Origin: Haloparvum alkalitolerans
GTDB taxonomy: Archaea; Halobacteriota; Halobacteria; Halobacteriales; Haloferacaceae
Reading direction: 5' to 3'
Assembly (NCBI RefSeq): GCF_050122995.1
Contig: NZ_JBNLIA010000005.1
Coordinates: 124,001-188,000 of the forward strand
DNA length: 64,000 bases
The position numbers and the translations under genes were made by a program. The notes under the pieces were generated by a model. That model saw nothing but the letters and a program-made list of their open reading frames with translations, did no database searches and was not told where the DNA came from. Positions 1 to 7,839 of this stretch are shown here, piece after piece (within the stretch, counting starts at the first letter, position 1; each line of letters starts with the position of its first letter).

Positions 1-352
1 CGCGGTCGGCAAGGCGCTCCTCGCACAGCACACGGACGAGGAGGTCCGGGACATCGTCGACCGCTACGGGATCCCCGCGGCCACGGAGCAGACGATCACC
101 GACCTCGACGAGCTCCTGGCGGAGATGGACCGGGTCCGCGAACAGGGGTACTCGACGGAGGACGAGGAGCGAGTCAGCGGGATCAAGTCGGTCGCCGTCC
201 CGATCGGCGGCGACGACCCGGACTCGGAGAACATCGCGGTCTCGATCGCCGGCCCGAAACACCGGTTCAGCGACGAGCGCATCGAGGACGAGCTCCTTCC
301 CGAACTCCGGAACGCCGCGAACGTGATCGAGCTCCAGTCCCGACACTACTGA
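1..352 (+). CDS. IclR-family regulator, C-terminal part (5' cut by window)
   Basis: The frame is open from base 2 and ends at the TGA at 350-352; only about 116 C-terminal residues are present. It starts with AVGKALLAQHTDEEV, typical of the IclR effector-binding domain, where the GKA.LA motif lines the ligand pocket. It continues with a helical segment and the closing strands VAVPI...IAVSIAGPKHR, also typical of the family (SVAAPI...LSLSGP). The DNA-binding winged helix lies outside the window, so the regulated genes cannot be inferred. A second, complete IclR gene is at 58153-58890. Family assignment is firm; specificity is unknown. Confidence 0.85.
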   Translation, partial: AVGKALLAQHTDEEVRDIVDRYGIPAATEQTITDLDELLAEMDRVREQGYSTEDEERVSGIKSVAVPIGGDDPDSENIAVSIAGPKHRFSDERIEDELLPELRNAANVIELQSRHY

Positions 353-718
353 CGCGGACGCCCCCTTCCGCTCCCTCCCATTACACATATATATTTGTAA
401 CACCGTGCGAACTGCGTTCGAGATAGTTGAACGACGGGGCTGACGTCGCGTTTCCGACCGGTCGAGCGACCGGAATCCCCCGACGGTCGCCTCTCGAACC
501 GAGCGCGCGCCGCGTCCACCGCGTCCCCGTGCGCGGCGCATCCACCGAGACGAACCCCTCCCGCGGGAGACGACCGACCGCGGTCGAGAACCGCGGGGAC
601 GACGGAGGAGGGGACGCGGAGGGGGGCGGCGGAGGGGAGCGGTGGAAGCCGGACTGGGATCTACAAAATTACCAGATTACGTAGTTATATCGAATAATGG
701 CAGAATTCACAAATGAGA
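353..718. other. intergenic region, no gene seen
   Basis: This stretch of 366 bases separates the IclR tail from the SMR gene, whose stop is at its right edge. It holds an AT-rich TATA-like block at about 383-402 (ACATATATATTTG) and a second AT-rich block at about 660-715. The open frame at 427-684 begins with TTG and encodes an Arg/Gly/Pro-rich composition typical of random high-GC sequence, so I do not call it. Confidence 0.5.
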
Positions 719-1042
719 TCAGTGGCCGCCGGAGACGGCGTGGAGACCGACGATCCCGAAGACGATCACGGAGATGAACAGCAGTCGGGCGCCCGTCGCC
801 GGCTCGTCGAAGAGGACGATACCGAGCGTCGCGGTCCCGACGGCACCGATTCCGGTCCACACGGCGTACGCGGTCCCGATCGGCAGGTCTTGGACCGCCC
901 TGGCCAGCAGCACCATGCTGATGAGGAGCGAGGCGGCCGTTGCGACGGTCGGTACCGGCTCCGTGAGGCCGTCGGAGTACTCCAGCCCGATCGCCCAGGC
1001 GATCTCGAACAGACCGGCGACGAAGAGGACGAGCCACGACAT
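719..1042 (-). CDS. small multidrug resistance (SMR) transporter, Gdx/SugE type
   Basis: A 107-residue protein with four predicted membrane helices, the usual SMR length. It starts MSWLVLFVAGLFEIAWAIG, which carries the essential Glu of helix 1 (LFEIAWA, Glu13). It contains GTAYAVWTGIGAVG, characteristic of the SugE/Gdx branch, which exports guanidinium by proton antiport as a dual-topology dimer. The EmrE-type drug exporters differ around this motif. A TATA-like AGCTATAGC lies about 30 nt upstream of the start (around 1069-1077 on the opposite strand). It stands alone, and no guanidine riboswitch was recognised. The substrate is inferred from family motifs only. Confidence 0.88.
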   Translation of the reverse strand: MSWLVLFVAGLFEIAWAIGLEYSDGLTEPVPTVATAASLLISMVLLARAVQDLPIGTAYAVWTGIGAVGTATLGIVLFDEPATGARLLFISVIVFGIVGLHAVSGGH

Positions 1043-1569
1043 CGTGTCGGATTACCCCGATCGGCCGGCTATAGCTTTCGGTCCCGCGGAGTCGACCGAC
1101 GACTCGAACGCCGCGAGACGAGACCGGCCGGATCCACACGCGTGCGCCGGAGGCCGGACGTGCGGCCGTCACCGGACTCCCCGAACCCGAACTCCCCGAA
1201 CCCCGACCGAAACCGACCTCTCCGGGAACCGTATCCTCGACTCTTTTCTGATCCACATACTGTTATTATTTCTGGTAGGTTTGTTCAACGGACAGGGATC
1301 GTCGTCCGCGACCGGGCCGGCGAGAGGCCCGAGTTCGAGTGCCCGAGTTGATCGAATCGCGCGCGAGCCGGGTGCGCGGCGGGCGCGGAGTGAACCGATC
1401 CGACGGTCGACACCGCGGCCGGACGGGGGAAGCGCCGCGCGGACCGCCCGGACCGCGCGGATCGGCCGTCAGCGGTCCGGAAACCGGGGGGCAAACGGAG
1501 TTAAACCGACCAAACTCGGGTGGACGATGTCGACTTTATAACCCTCCGAGGGCCCGTGGTTCGAACACG
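1043..1569. other. intergenic region, no gene seen
   Basis: About 530 bases between the divergent SMR and DUF4382 genes. It contains a short imperfect repeat (CTCCCCGAACCC twice, about 1178-1206) and an AT-rich patch at about 1250-1285 that could hold a promoter. Long overlapping frames here are in-frame or antisense extensions with Arg/Pro-rich composition and are not called. Confidence 0.5.
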
Positions 1570-2631
1570 ATGCACGACTCAGGAACGACGGACGGCGAGG
1601 AGCGGAACAGTGCGGGAGCGACGGACGCGGTGGGGCGCCGCCGGTTCGTCGCGCTCGGGGCGGGCGCGAGCGCGACGCTTCTGGCCGGCTGCTCGGGCGC
1701 GACCGACTCGGACGGAACGACCGCGGACGGAGACGGGACCGGCGACGGCTCGACCACCGAGTCGGGGTCGGACGGGTCGACGACCGTGGGGAGCTTCCGG
1801 CTGCTCGTCAGCGACCAGCCCGCCGACATCGGCGATTTCGAGGAACTGAACGTGACCCTCGATCACGCCCGCGTGTTCCGCGGCGAGGGGGACGACGAAG
1901 GGGACGATGAGGAGACCGAGGACGAGTCGGAGACCGAAGACGGGGCCGAAAGCGGGACCGAAACCGCGGAGTCGACGGAGACGACGACCGAGACGGCGAC
2001 GGCGGAGGCGACGACCACCGAGGCGACGACCGAGGCGGAGTCCACGGACGAGGACGCGGCCGACGAGACTGAGGACGACGACGAAGACGCGGACGAGGAG
2101 GAAGACGAGTCCGAGGAGGACGAAAACGACGACGGGGAGAACGGCTTCTCCGAGATCGACCTCGACGGGAGGACGGTCGACCTGACCGAGGTCGTCGGCG
2201 ACAAGGCCGTCAGCGTGTTCGACGGCGAGCTCCCGGCGGGGCGCTACACCAAGGTCGAGCTGCACGTGCGCGACGCGGAGGGGATCGTCGACGGCGAGAC
2301 CGTCGGCGTGAAGGTGCCGAGCGAGAAGCTCCAGATCGTCAAGCCGTTCGAGGTCGTCGCCGGCGAGTCCCTGAGCTTCGTCTTCGACATCAACGTGGTC
2401 AAGAAGGGCAACACCGGCGAGTACAACCTGCTGCCGGTCATCTCCGAGAGCGGCGTCGCCGGGGAGGACGTCGACGTGGAAGAGGTCGGTGATGAGGGCG
2501 AGGACGACGAGGACGGAGACGGAACGGAGGAGGAGACCGAGACGGGCGAGACCGACGAAGAGCCCACGGCGACGGCGGAAACCGACGGCGGTTCGCCCGA
2601 GGACGGCGGCGGGAACTCCGGGGGCGACTGA
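1570..2631 (+). CDS. Tat-exported lipoprotein with DUF4382-like domain and acidic linker
   Basis: A 353-residue protein. The N-terminus has a twin-arginine signal (GRRRFVALGAG) followed by a lipobox ending LLAGC, so the mature protein should be lipid-anchored outside the membrane. After a Ser/Thr/Gly linker comes GSFRLLVSDQPADIGDFEELNV, the start of a DUF4382-like beta domain (about residues 78-105). A block of about 90 residues made almost entirely of Glu, Asp, Thr, Ala and Ser interrupts it (about residues 105-200). The domain then resumes with VDLTEVVGDKAVSVF...LPAGRYTKVELHV...FDINVVKKG. The C-terminus is acidic again. The start at ATG 1570 places the signal at the N-terminus; the frame is open further upstream but without a signal. 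Function unknown. Confidence 0.82.
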   Translation: MHDSGTTDGEERNSAGATDAVGRRRFVALGAGASATLLAGCSGATDSDGTTADGDGTGDGSTTESGSDGSTTVGSFRLLVSDQPADIGDFEELNVTLDHARVFRGEGDDEGDDEETEDESETEDGAESGTETAESTETTTETATAEATTTEATTEAESTDEDAADETEDDDEDADEEEDESEEDENDDGENGFSEIDLDGRTVDLTEVVGDKAVSVFDGELPAGRYTKVELHVRDAEGIVDGETVGVKVPSEKLQIVKPFEVVAGESLSFVFDINVVKKGNTGEYNLLPVISESGVAGEDVDVEEVGDEGEDDEDGDGTEEETETGETDEEPTATAETDGGSPEDGGGNSGGD

Positions 2632-2714
2632 TCCGGTTCGTCGCCCGTCCCCGGACTCGACTGCGGGACGGCCGATTGCCAAAGACGTAACTCGCGGGGC
2701 GCGTAGTGGCCGCC

Positions 2715-3434
2715 ATGAGCTACGAGGCGGTCTTCCTGGACCTCGACGACACGCTGTACCCGTACCCGCCCTGCAACGAGGCGGGCAAGCGAGCGGCGTT
2801 CGCGGAGGCACAGCGGCTCGGCTACGACCTCTCGCGGGCGGCGTTCGACGAGCTCTACCAGCACGGACGCCGCGAGACGAAGCGCGAACTCGCCGGCACG
2901 GCCTCCGCTCACGAGCGGTTTCTGTACTTCAAGCGCGCGATCCGGCACCACACGGGGACAAGCGACGCCGCGGACGCGCTCGCGCTCGGCGAGGCGTACT
3001 GGGGCGCGTACCTGGAGGAGATGGCGCTGTTCGACGGCGCCGTCGAGACCCTCGAAGCGCTCCGCGACGCCGGACTCTCCGTCGCCATCGTCAGCAACCT
3101 CACCACCCGGATCCAGCTGAAGAAGATCCGACGGCTCGGACTCGACCCCCTCGTGGACGAGGTGCTCACCTCCGAGGAGACCGGCCGCGAGAAGCCGTCG
3201 GCGATCATGTTCACGCTCCCGCTGGCGGAGCTGGACCTGCGCCCGAGCGAGGCGGTCATGGTCGGCGACTCGGTGCGCGCAGACGTGGAGGGCGGCAACG
3301 CCGTCGGGATGGACACGGTGCTGCTCGACCACGAGCGCGAGGACGATGACGCGGGCCCGAGCGCGCTCTCCGGCCACGAGCGGCCCGACCATCGGGTCAC
3401 CGAGTTCGCGGCGCTGACGGACGTCCTTCTCTGA
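2715..3434 (+). CDS. HAD-superfamily hydrolase
   Basis: A 239-residue cytosolic phosphohydrolase of HAD subfamily I. All four motifs are visible: motif I DLDDTLYP (nucleophile Asp plus general acid Asp, about residues 9-16), motif II VSNLTT, motif III Lys in REKPSAIMF, and motif IV MVGDSVRADVEGG. The cap between motifs I and II is alpha-helical (about residues 20-105), as in phosphoglycolate phosphatase, pyrimidine nucleotidase and haloacid dehalogenase relatives. ATG 2715 is preferred over the in-frame GTG at 2706 because it places motif I at the usual distance. The substrate cannot be told from sequence. The gene lies about 80 nt downstream of the lipoprotein gene. Confidence 0.88.
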   Translation: MSYEAVFLDLDDTLYPYPPCNEAGKRAAFAEAQRLGYDLSRAAFDELYQHGRRETKRELAGTASAHERFLYFKRAIRHHTGTSDAADALALGEAYWGAYLEEMALFDGAVETLEALRDAGLSVAIVSNLTTRIQLKKIRRLGLDPLVDEVLTSEETGREKPSAIMFTLPLAELDLRPSEAVMVGDSVRADVEGGNAVGMDTVLLDHEREDDDAGPSALSGHERPDHRVTEFAALTDVLL

Positions 3435-3498
3435 GCGATGCCGGGGCGCCCCGAAGCGACCCCGGAACACCTTTGATCGTCGCCTCCCGCCACCAACC

Positions 3499-4338
3499 AT
3501 GGACCTCCGCATCGACCACGTGACCGTCGCGGGGCGGGATCTGGATCGGCTCACCGAGGCGTTCGAGGCGGCCGGACTTCCCGTCGCGTACGGCGGCCAG
3601 CACTCGAACGGCGTCACGCACATGGCGATCGTCGGCTTCCGGGACGGGAGCTACATCGAACTCATCTCGACAGTCGAGGACGGCGCGGCGTCTCCGTGGT
3701 GGGACTCGGCGATCGGGGAGGACGGCGGGCCGTGCGCGTGGGCCGTCGGAATCGACGGCATCGCGGCGACGACCGCGACGCTCCGCGACCGCGGCGTGAC
3801 CGTCGAGGGACCCGCGGCGTTCCAGCGGGAACGCGAGGACGGAACGCTCGTCGAGTGGGACCTCACGTACCTGGAGGAGGGCGATCCGGGCGCACGGCTC
3901 CCCTTCCTGATCGAGGACCGGACGCCCCGCGAGCGGCGCGTCCAGCCGACTGGGGACCTGGCGTCGTCGCCGGTCCACGGGGTCGACACGGTGGTGATCG
4001 GCGTGCCTGATCTCGACGACGCGGTCGAAGCGTTCGAGACGGCGTTCGACGCCGCCGAGCCGACGCGACACGCGTGCGAGGACCTCGACGCCACGGTCGC
4101 GTCGTTCCCGGGCCTGCCGGTGACGCTGGCGCGGCCGCGGGGGGACGGCTGGCTCGCCGACCGGATCGAGCGGTTCGGTGCGTCGCCCGCAGCATATTTG
4201 CTGGGGTACGACGAGGACGCCGACCACGGCTTCGACGACTGCACCGCGGGATCGGTGGGGGAGCGCGCGGTCGAGTGGCTCCCGGTCACCCACCCCGTCG
4301 GCCGGCCGTATCTGGGACTCGTCGCGAGAGACGAGTAG
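3499..4338 (+). CDS. VOC-superfamily (glyoxalase-like) protein
   Basis: A 279-residue protein starting MDLRIDHVTVAGRDLDRL, the first beta-alpha-beta strand of a glyoxalase/dioxygenase (VOC) fold. The first half continues through GVTHMAIVGFRDGSYIELIS. A second VOC module begins near residue 158 with VHGVDTVVIGVPDLDDAVEAFETAF. The layout suits the two-module Glyoxalase_3-type proteins. Potential metal ligands are His7 and Glu55 in the first module. No substrate can be assigned. It follows the HAD gene on the same strand with a 64-nt gap. Confidence 0.8.
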   Translation: MDLRIDHVTVAGRDLDRLTEAFEAAGLPVAYGGQHSNGVTHMAIVGFRDGSYIELISTVEDGAASPWWDSAIGEDGGPCAWAVGIDGIAATTATLRDRGVTVEGPAAFQREREDGTLVEWDLTYLEEGDPGARLPFLIEDRTPRERRVQPTGDLASSPVHGVDTVVIGVPDLDDAVEAFETAFDAAEPTRHACEDLDATVASFPGLPVTLARPRGDGWLADRIERFGASPAAYLLGYDEDADHGFDDCTAGSVGERAVEWLPVTHPVGRPYLGLVARDE

Positions 4339-4418
4339 GTTCGGCTGTACCGCGAAGCCGAGGACAGAAAACCCGCCGACAGAAAACCCGCGGGGAAAAG
4401 CCGTGGCGCGACCGCGAG

Positions 4419-5123
4419 CTATCCGCCGAGGAACTGCTGGCGGACCTCCTCGTCGTGAAGCAGGGCGTCGCTGTCGTCCTCGTAGCGGTTCTCGCCGCCC
4501 GCGAGCACGTAGCCGCGGTCGCACCGTCGGAGCGCCTCCTTCGCGTTCTGCTCGACCATCAGGACGGTCGTGCCGGCGTCGTTGATCTCGTCGACACGGT
4601 CGAACATCTCGTCGACGAGGTCGGGCGCGAGCCCCGCGGACGGTTCGTCCAGCAGGAGGACGTCCGGGTCGAGCATCAGCGCACAGCCCATCGCGAGCAT
4701 CTGTCGCTGCCCGCCCGAGAGGGAGCCGGCGTCCTCGTCGGTCCGGTCCGCCAGCGCCGGGAACCGGTCGTAGACGTCGCGCTTTCTGTCCTCGGGGACG
4801 CCGTCGAGCACGTACGCGCCGAGCCGGAGGTTCTCCTCGATCGTCAGCGTCGGGAAGACGTTGTCCGACTGCGGGACGTAGCCGATCCCCTTCCGGACGA
4901 CGTCCTCCGGCGACGCGCCCGCGAAGTCGGTCCCGCGATAGCGGATCGCGCCGTCGAAGTGGGTCGCGAGCCCGACGATCGTCTTCATCACCGTGGACTT
5001 GCCCGCGCCGTTCGGGCCGACGATGGTGACGTACTCGCCGTCGTCGACGTGAAGGTCGACGTTCGAGAGCACCTGCAGGTCGCCGTAGCCGGCGTCGAGG
5101 TCCTCGACTTCGAGCAGACTCAT
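4419..5123 (-). CDS. livF: Liv-type ABC transporter ATPase LivF (system 1)
   Basis: A 234-residue cytoplasmic ATPase, the second nucleotide-binding subunit of a HAAT (branched-chain amino acid type) importer. Walker A is GPNGAGKST (about residues 36-44), the signature LSGGQRQM, and Walker B LLLDEPSAGLAP followed by the D-loop and the H-loop region (VLMVEQNAKEAL). It is the last gene of a five-gene operon read leftwards in the order K-H-M-G-F. Its ATG overlaps the livG stop by 4 nt, which suggests translational coupling. The substrate is not encoded here but by the binding protein at 7840-9195. Confidence 0.93.
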   Translation of the reverse strand: MSLLEVEDLDAGYGDLQVLSNVDLHVDDGEYVTIVGPNGAGKSTVMKTIVGLATHFDGAIRYRGTDFAGASPEDVVRKGIGYVPQSDNVFPTLTIEENLRLGAYVLDGVPEDRKRDVYDRFPALADRTDEDAGSLSGGQRQMLAMGCALMLDPDVLLLDEPSAGLAPDLVDEMFDRVDEINDAGTTVLMVEQNAKEALRRCDRGYVLAGGENRYEDDSDALLHDEEVRQQFLGG

Positions 5124-5884
5124 TCGGCGTCACCTCCGAGGTACGCCTCGATGACGCGCTCGTCGGAGAGCACGTCCTCCGGGTCCCCCTCCACGAGCAG
5201 GCTCCCCTGCTGGAGGACGACCAGTCGGTCGACGAGTTCGCTCAGCGTCTCGATCTCGTGTTCGATGACGACGACGGTCATGCCCTTCTCGTTGAGGTCG
5301 CGGATGCGGTCGGCGATCTCGCGGGTCAGCGTCGGGTTGACCCCCGCGAACGGTTCGTCGAGCATGAGGACCTCGGGGTCCAGCATGAGCGCCCGCGCGA
5401 GCTCGAGGAGCTTCCGCTGACCGCCCGAGAGATTGCTGCTGTACTCGTCCGCGAGGTGGTCGAGCTCGAACGTCTCGATCAGCTCGTCGGCGCGCTCCCG
5501 GACCGTCGCCTCGTGGTCCCGCATCGCGCCGCTGCGGAGCAGCGCCGGGAGCGTCCGCTCTCCCGGCTGATCGGGCGCCGCGAGCCGGACGTTGTCGCGG
5601 ACGGTCATCGTCTCCAGCTCCCGGGTGTCCTGGAACGTCCGCACCAGCCCCCGGTGGGCGAGCGACTCCGGCGCGTCGCCGGTCACGTCCGCGCCGTCGA
5701 GCGTGACCGTGCCCGCGTCCGGTTTGATCACGCCGCTGACGCAGTTGAAGAACGTCGACTTGCCCGCGCCGTTCGGGCCCATCACGCCGACGATCTCGCC
5801 CTCCTCGACGGAGACGGAGAGGTCGTCGACGGCGCGCAGGCCGCCGAACTCCTTGACGAGCCCGTCGGTCGAGAGGAGGCTCAT
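5120..5884 (-). CDS. livG: Liv-type ABC transporter ATPase LivG (system 1)
   Basis: A 254-residue ATPase with Walker A GPNGAGKST (about residues 37-45), Q-loop RTFQDTREL, signature LSGGQRKLLE, Walker B LMLDEPFAGVNP and H-loop VVIEHEIETL. This is the canonical LivG form: unlike the LivG proteins of systems 2 and 3 in this window, it has no Gly/Asp-rich insertion between Walker A and the Q-loop. It overlaps livM by 4 nt upstream and livF by 4 nt downstream. Confidence 0.94.
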   Translation of the reverse strand: MSLLSTDGLVKEFGGLRAVDDLSVSVEEGEIVGVMGPNGAGKSTFFNCVSGVIKPDAGTVTLDGADVTGDAPESLAHRGLVRTFQDTRELETMTVRDNVRLAAPDQPGERTLPALLRSGAMRDHEATVRERADELIETFELDHLADEYSSNLSGGQRKLLELARALMLDPEVLMLDEPFAGVNPTLTREIADRIRDLNEKGMTVVVIEHEIETLSELVDRLVVLQQGSLLVEGDPEDVLSDERVIEAYLGGDAE

Positions 5885-6924
5885 CGGTCCACCCCCAGTT
5901 CGCGGGCGTTACCCCAGATCCCGGCGGGCCGGTAGCGGATCACCGCGACGAGGATCATGCCGACGACGATCAGCCGGATCGAGGCGAACACGTCGCCCGA
6001 GACCGGCGTCACGCCGAGCGCGAACCGCGAGAGGAGCCGCAGGCCCATGATGATCGCCAGGCCGGCGAGCACCGCGCGGTGGTTCGCCGCCCCGCCGAGC
6101 AGCATCCCGATCCAGATCGTCACCGTCACCTGGATCGTGAAGAAGCCGGGCGCGACGGCGCCGTTGTACAGCGCGAACAGCCCGCCCGCGAGGCCGGCCA
6201 GCGCCGCGCCGTAGACGAACGCCTGCGTCTTGTAGGTGATCGTCGACTTGCCGAGCGAGCGCGTCACCAGTTCGTCGGCCCGGATCGCGCGGAGCACGCG
6301 GCCGTACGGCGCCTCGGTGAGACGCGTCACGGCCGCCAGCGTCACGAGCGTGACGCCGCCGAGCACGAACAGGGTCGCGACCAGCCTGGTGTCGCCGTCG
6401 GCGACGAGCGCGGCGATCGGCCGCGGGACGCCCAGGATGCCGACGTTCCCGCCGAAGATCCCCTGGAAGTTGACGAACACGGAGTGGAAGATCTCCGCGG
6501 TCGCGAGCGTGACGATCGCGAGGAAGTCCCCGCGGAGCCGGATCGACGTGACGCTGAGCGCGAGGCCCAGAACCGCGGCCGCGAGCACGCCGACGGCGAG
6601 CCCGATCGGCCACGGGTAGCCGAGCGCGACGCCGGAGAAACTGTCCTGTGCGGACAGCATCGCGGTCGCGTAGCCGCCGACCGCGAAGAACACGACGTGG
6701 CCGAAGTTGACCAGCCCCGTGTGCCCGTACTGGAGGTCGAGCCCGAGCACGAGCAGCCCGTAGACCACGAAGAGGATCCCGACCTCGACGAAGACGTACA
6801 GGAAGCTGGGGAGCTGTGCGCGCATCGGCGTGAGCGCGAAGAGCGCACCGACGAGCAGGCAGACGACCCCCGCGATCAGCGCGCGGTCGCCGTGGCCGTC
6901 GGGCAGTTTATCGAGGGCGCTCAC
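5881..6924 (-). CDS. livM: Liv-type ABC transporter permease LivM (system 1)
   Basis: A 347-residue inner-membrane permease with about nine to ten hydrophobic segments. The conserved LivM pattern GLVNFGHVVFFAVGGYATA is at about residues 70-90. The cytoplasmic coupling motif TEAPYGRVLRAIRADELVTRSLG is at about residues 222-245. The first membrane helix is preceded by a short hydrophilic tail (MSALDKLPDGHGDR). It overlaps livH and livG by 4 nt each. It should pair with LivH to form the translocation pore. Confidence 0.93.
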   Translation of the reverse strand: MSALDKLPDGHGDRALIAGVVCLLVGALFALTPMRAQLPSFLYVFVEVGILFVVYGLLVLGLDLQYGHTGLVNFGHVVFFAVGGYATAMLSAQDSFSGVALGYPWPIGLAVGVLAAAVLGLALSVTSIRLRGDFLAIVTLATAEIFHSVFVNFQGIFGGNVGILGVPRPIAALVADGDTRLVATLFVLGGVTLVTLAAVTRLTEAPYGRVLRAIRADELVTRSLGKSTITYKTQAFVYGAALAGLAGGLFALYNGAVAPGFFTIQVTVTIWIGMLLGGAANHRAVLAGLAIIMGLRLLSRFALGVTPVSGDVFASIRLIVVGMILVAVIRYRPAGIWGNARELGVDR

Positions 6925-7835
6925 GCCTCACGCACCTCCGTACCGGCGATCCCGCTCGGCTTGACCAGCAGCACTCCGATGAGGATGACGAACGCGACCG
7001 CCGAGGAGAGCCCGGTCATCGAGGAGGGGAGGAACGCCGTCGAGACCGCGAGCACGAGCCCGATGACGTACGCCCCGAGGATCGCCCCGTAGGGGCTCCC
7101 CGCGCCGCCGAGGATGGCGGCCGAGAGGATCTGCAGGATGTGGCTGAAGCCGGTGTCCGCGCTGACGTTCGTCTGGATGGCCATCAGCACGCCCGCCAGC
7201 CCCGCGAGCACGCCAGCGAGTATCCAGACGCTGTCGCGGATCAGCTGGGTGTCGATGCCGCGGACGCGTGCGAGGTTCTCGTCGTCGCCCATCGCCCGCA
7301 TCGCGATCCCGACGTCAGTCCGGGTCAGCAGGCCGTGGATGGCCACGAACACCGCGGCCGCGGCGCCGATCACGATCAGGTGTCCCGAGGTGACGAAGAA
7401 CCCACCGAGCAGGTCGATCGGGCCGACCGACAGCGAGGGCACCGCGTCGAAGCGGAAGGTGGCGGTCTCCGTGTCGAAGTACCGTGCGCTCCGGCCGCCG
7501 ACGAGCCGGATCGCGTTCCGGAGCGCGATCCCGAGCCCGATCGAGGTGAGTAGCATCGGCACCGGGCCGGTGTCGTTGATCGGGGTGAAAAAGCCCCTCG
7601 CGAGGACGATGCTGACGACCCCGCCGCCGATCATCGCGACGAGGACTGCGACCGGGAGCGGCACGGGGAGCGCGGTCGCCGCGACGAGGCCGATGAACGC
7701 GCCGAGCGTGAGGTACTCGCCGTACGCGAAGTTGATCATGTTCACGATCCCGTAGATCAGGGTGAACCCGATCGCGGCGATCGCGATGTACGACCCGGTG
7801 ACCAGTCCGAAGATGGCCTCCTGAAGCAACCCCAT
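6921..7835 (-). CDS. livH: Liv-type ABC transporter permease LivH (system 1)
   Basis: A 304-residue permease. It starts MGLLQEAIFGLVTGSYIAIAAIGFTLIYGIVNMINFAYGEYL, of which the NMINFAYGEYLTLGAF part (about residues 32-47) is the LivH signature. The coupling helix TRTDVGIAMRAMGDDENLARVRGID lies at about residues 170-195. The C-terminal VLLVKPSGIAG matches the family ending. It starts 4 nt after the stop of the binding-protein gene, in the same operon. Confidence 0.93.
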   Translation of the reverse strand: MGLLQEAIFGLVTGSYIAIAAIGFTLIYGIVNMINFAYGEYLTLGAFIGLVAATALPVPLPVAVLVAMIGGGVVSIVLARGFFTPINDTGPVPMLLTSIGLGIALRNAIRLVGGRSARYFDTETATFRFDAVPSLSVGPIDLLGGFFVTSGHLIVIGAAAAVFVAIHGLLTRTDVGIAMRAMGDDENLARVRGIDTQLIRDSVWILAGVLAGLAGVLMAIQTNVSADTGFSHILQILSAAILGGAGSPYGAILGAYVIGLVLAVSTAFLPSSMTGLSSAVAFVILIGVLLVKPSGIAGTEVREA

Positions 7836-7839
7836 CGCT

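Noticed and set aside
427..684. 85-codon frame after the IclR tail
   Set aside because: TTG start, Arg/Gly/Pro-rich content and no recognisable domain.
1549..1572. GGTTCGAA resembling a tRNA T-loop
   Set aside because: No acceptor stem, D-arm or anticodon arm fits around it; it overlaps the lipoprotein start region.
1579..2811. 410-codon minus-strand frame opposite the DUF4382 lipoprotein
   Set aside because: Complement of the acidic repeat region; the plus strand has a clear Tat lipoprotein signal and domain.
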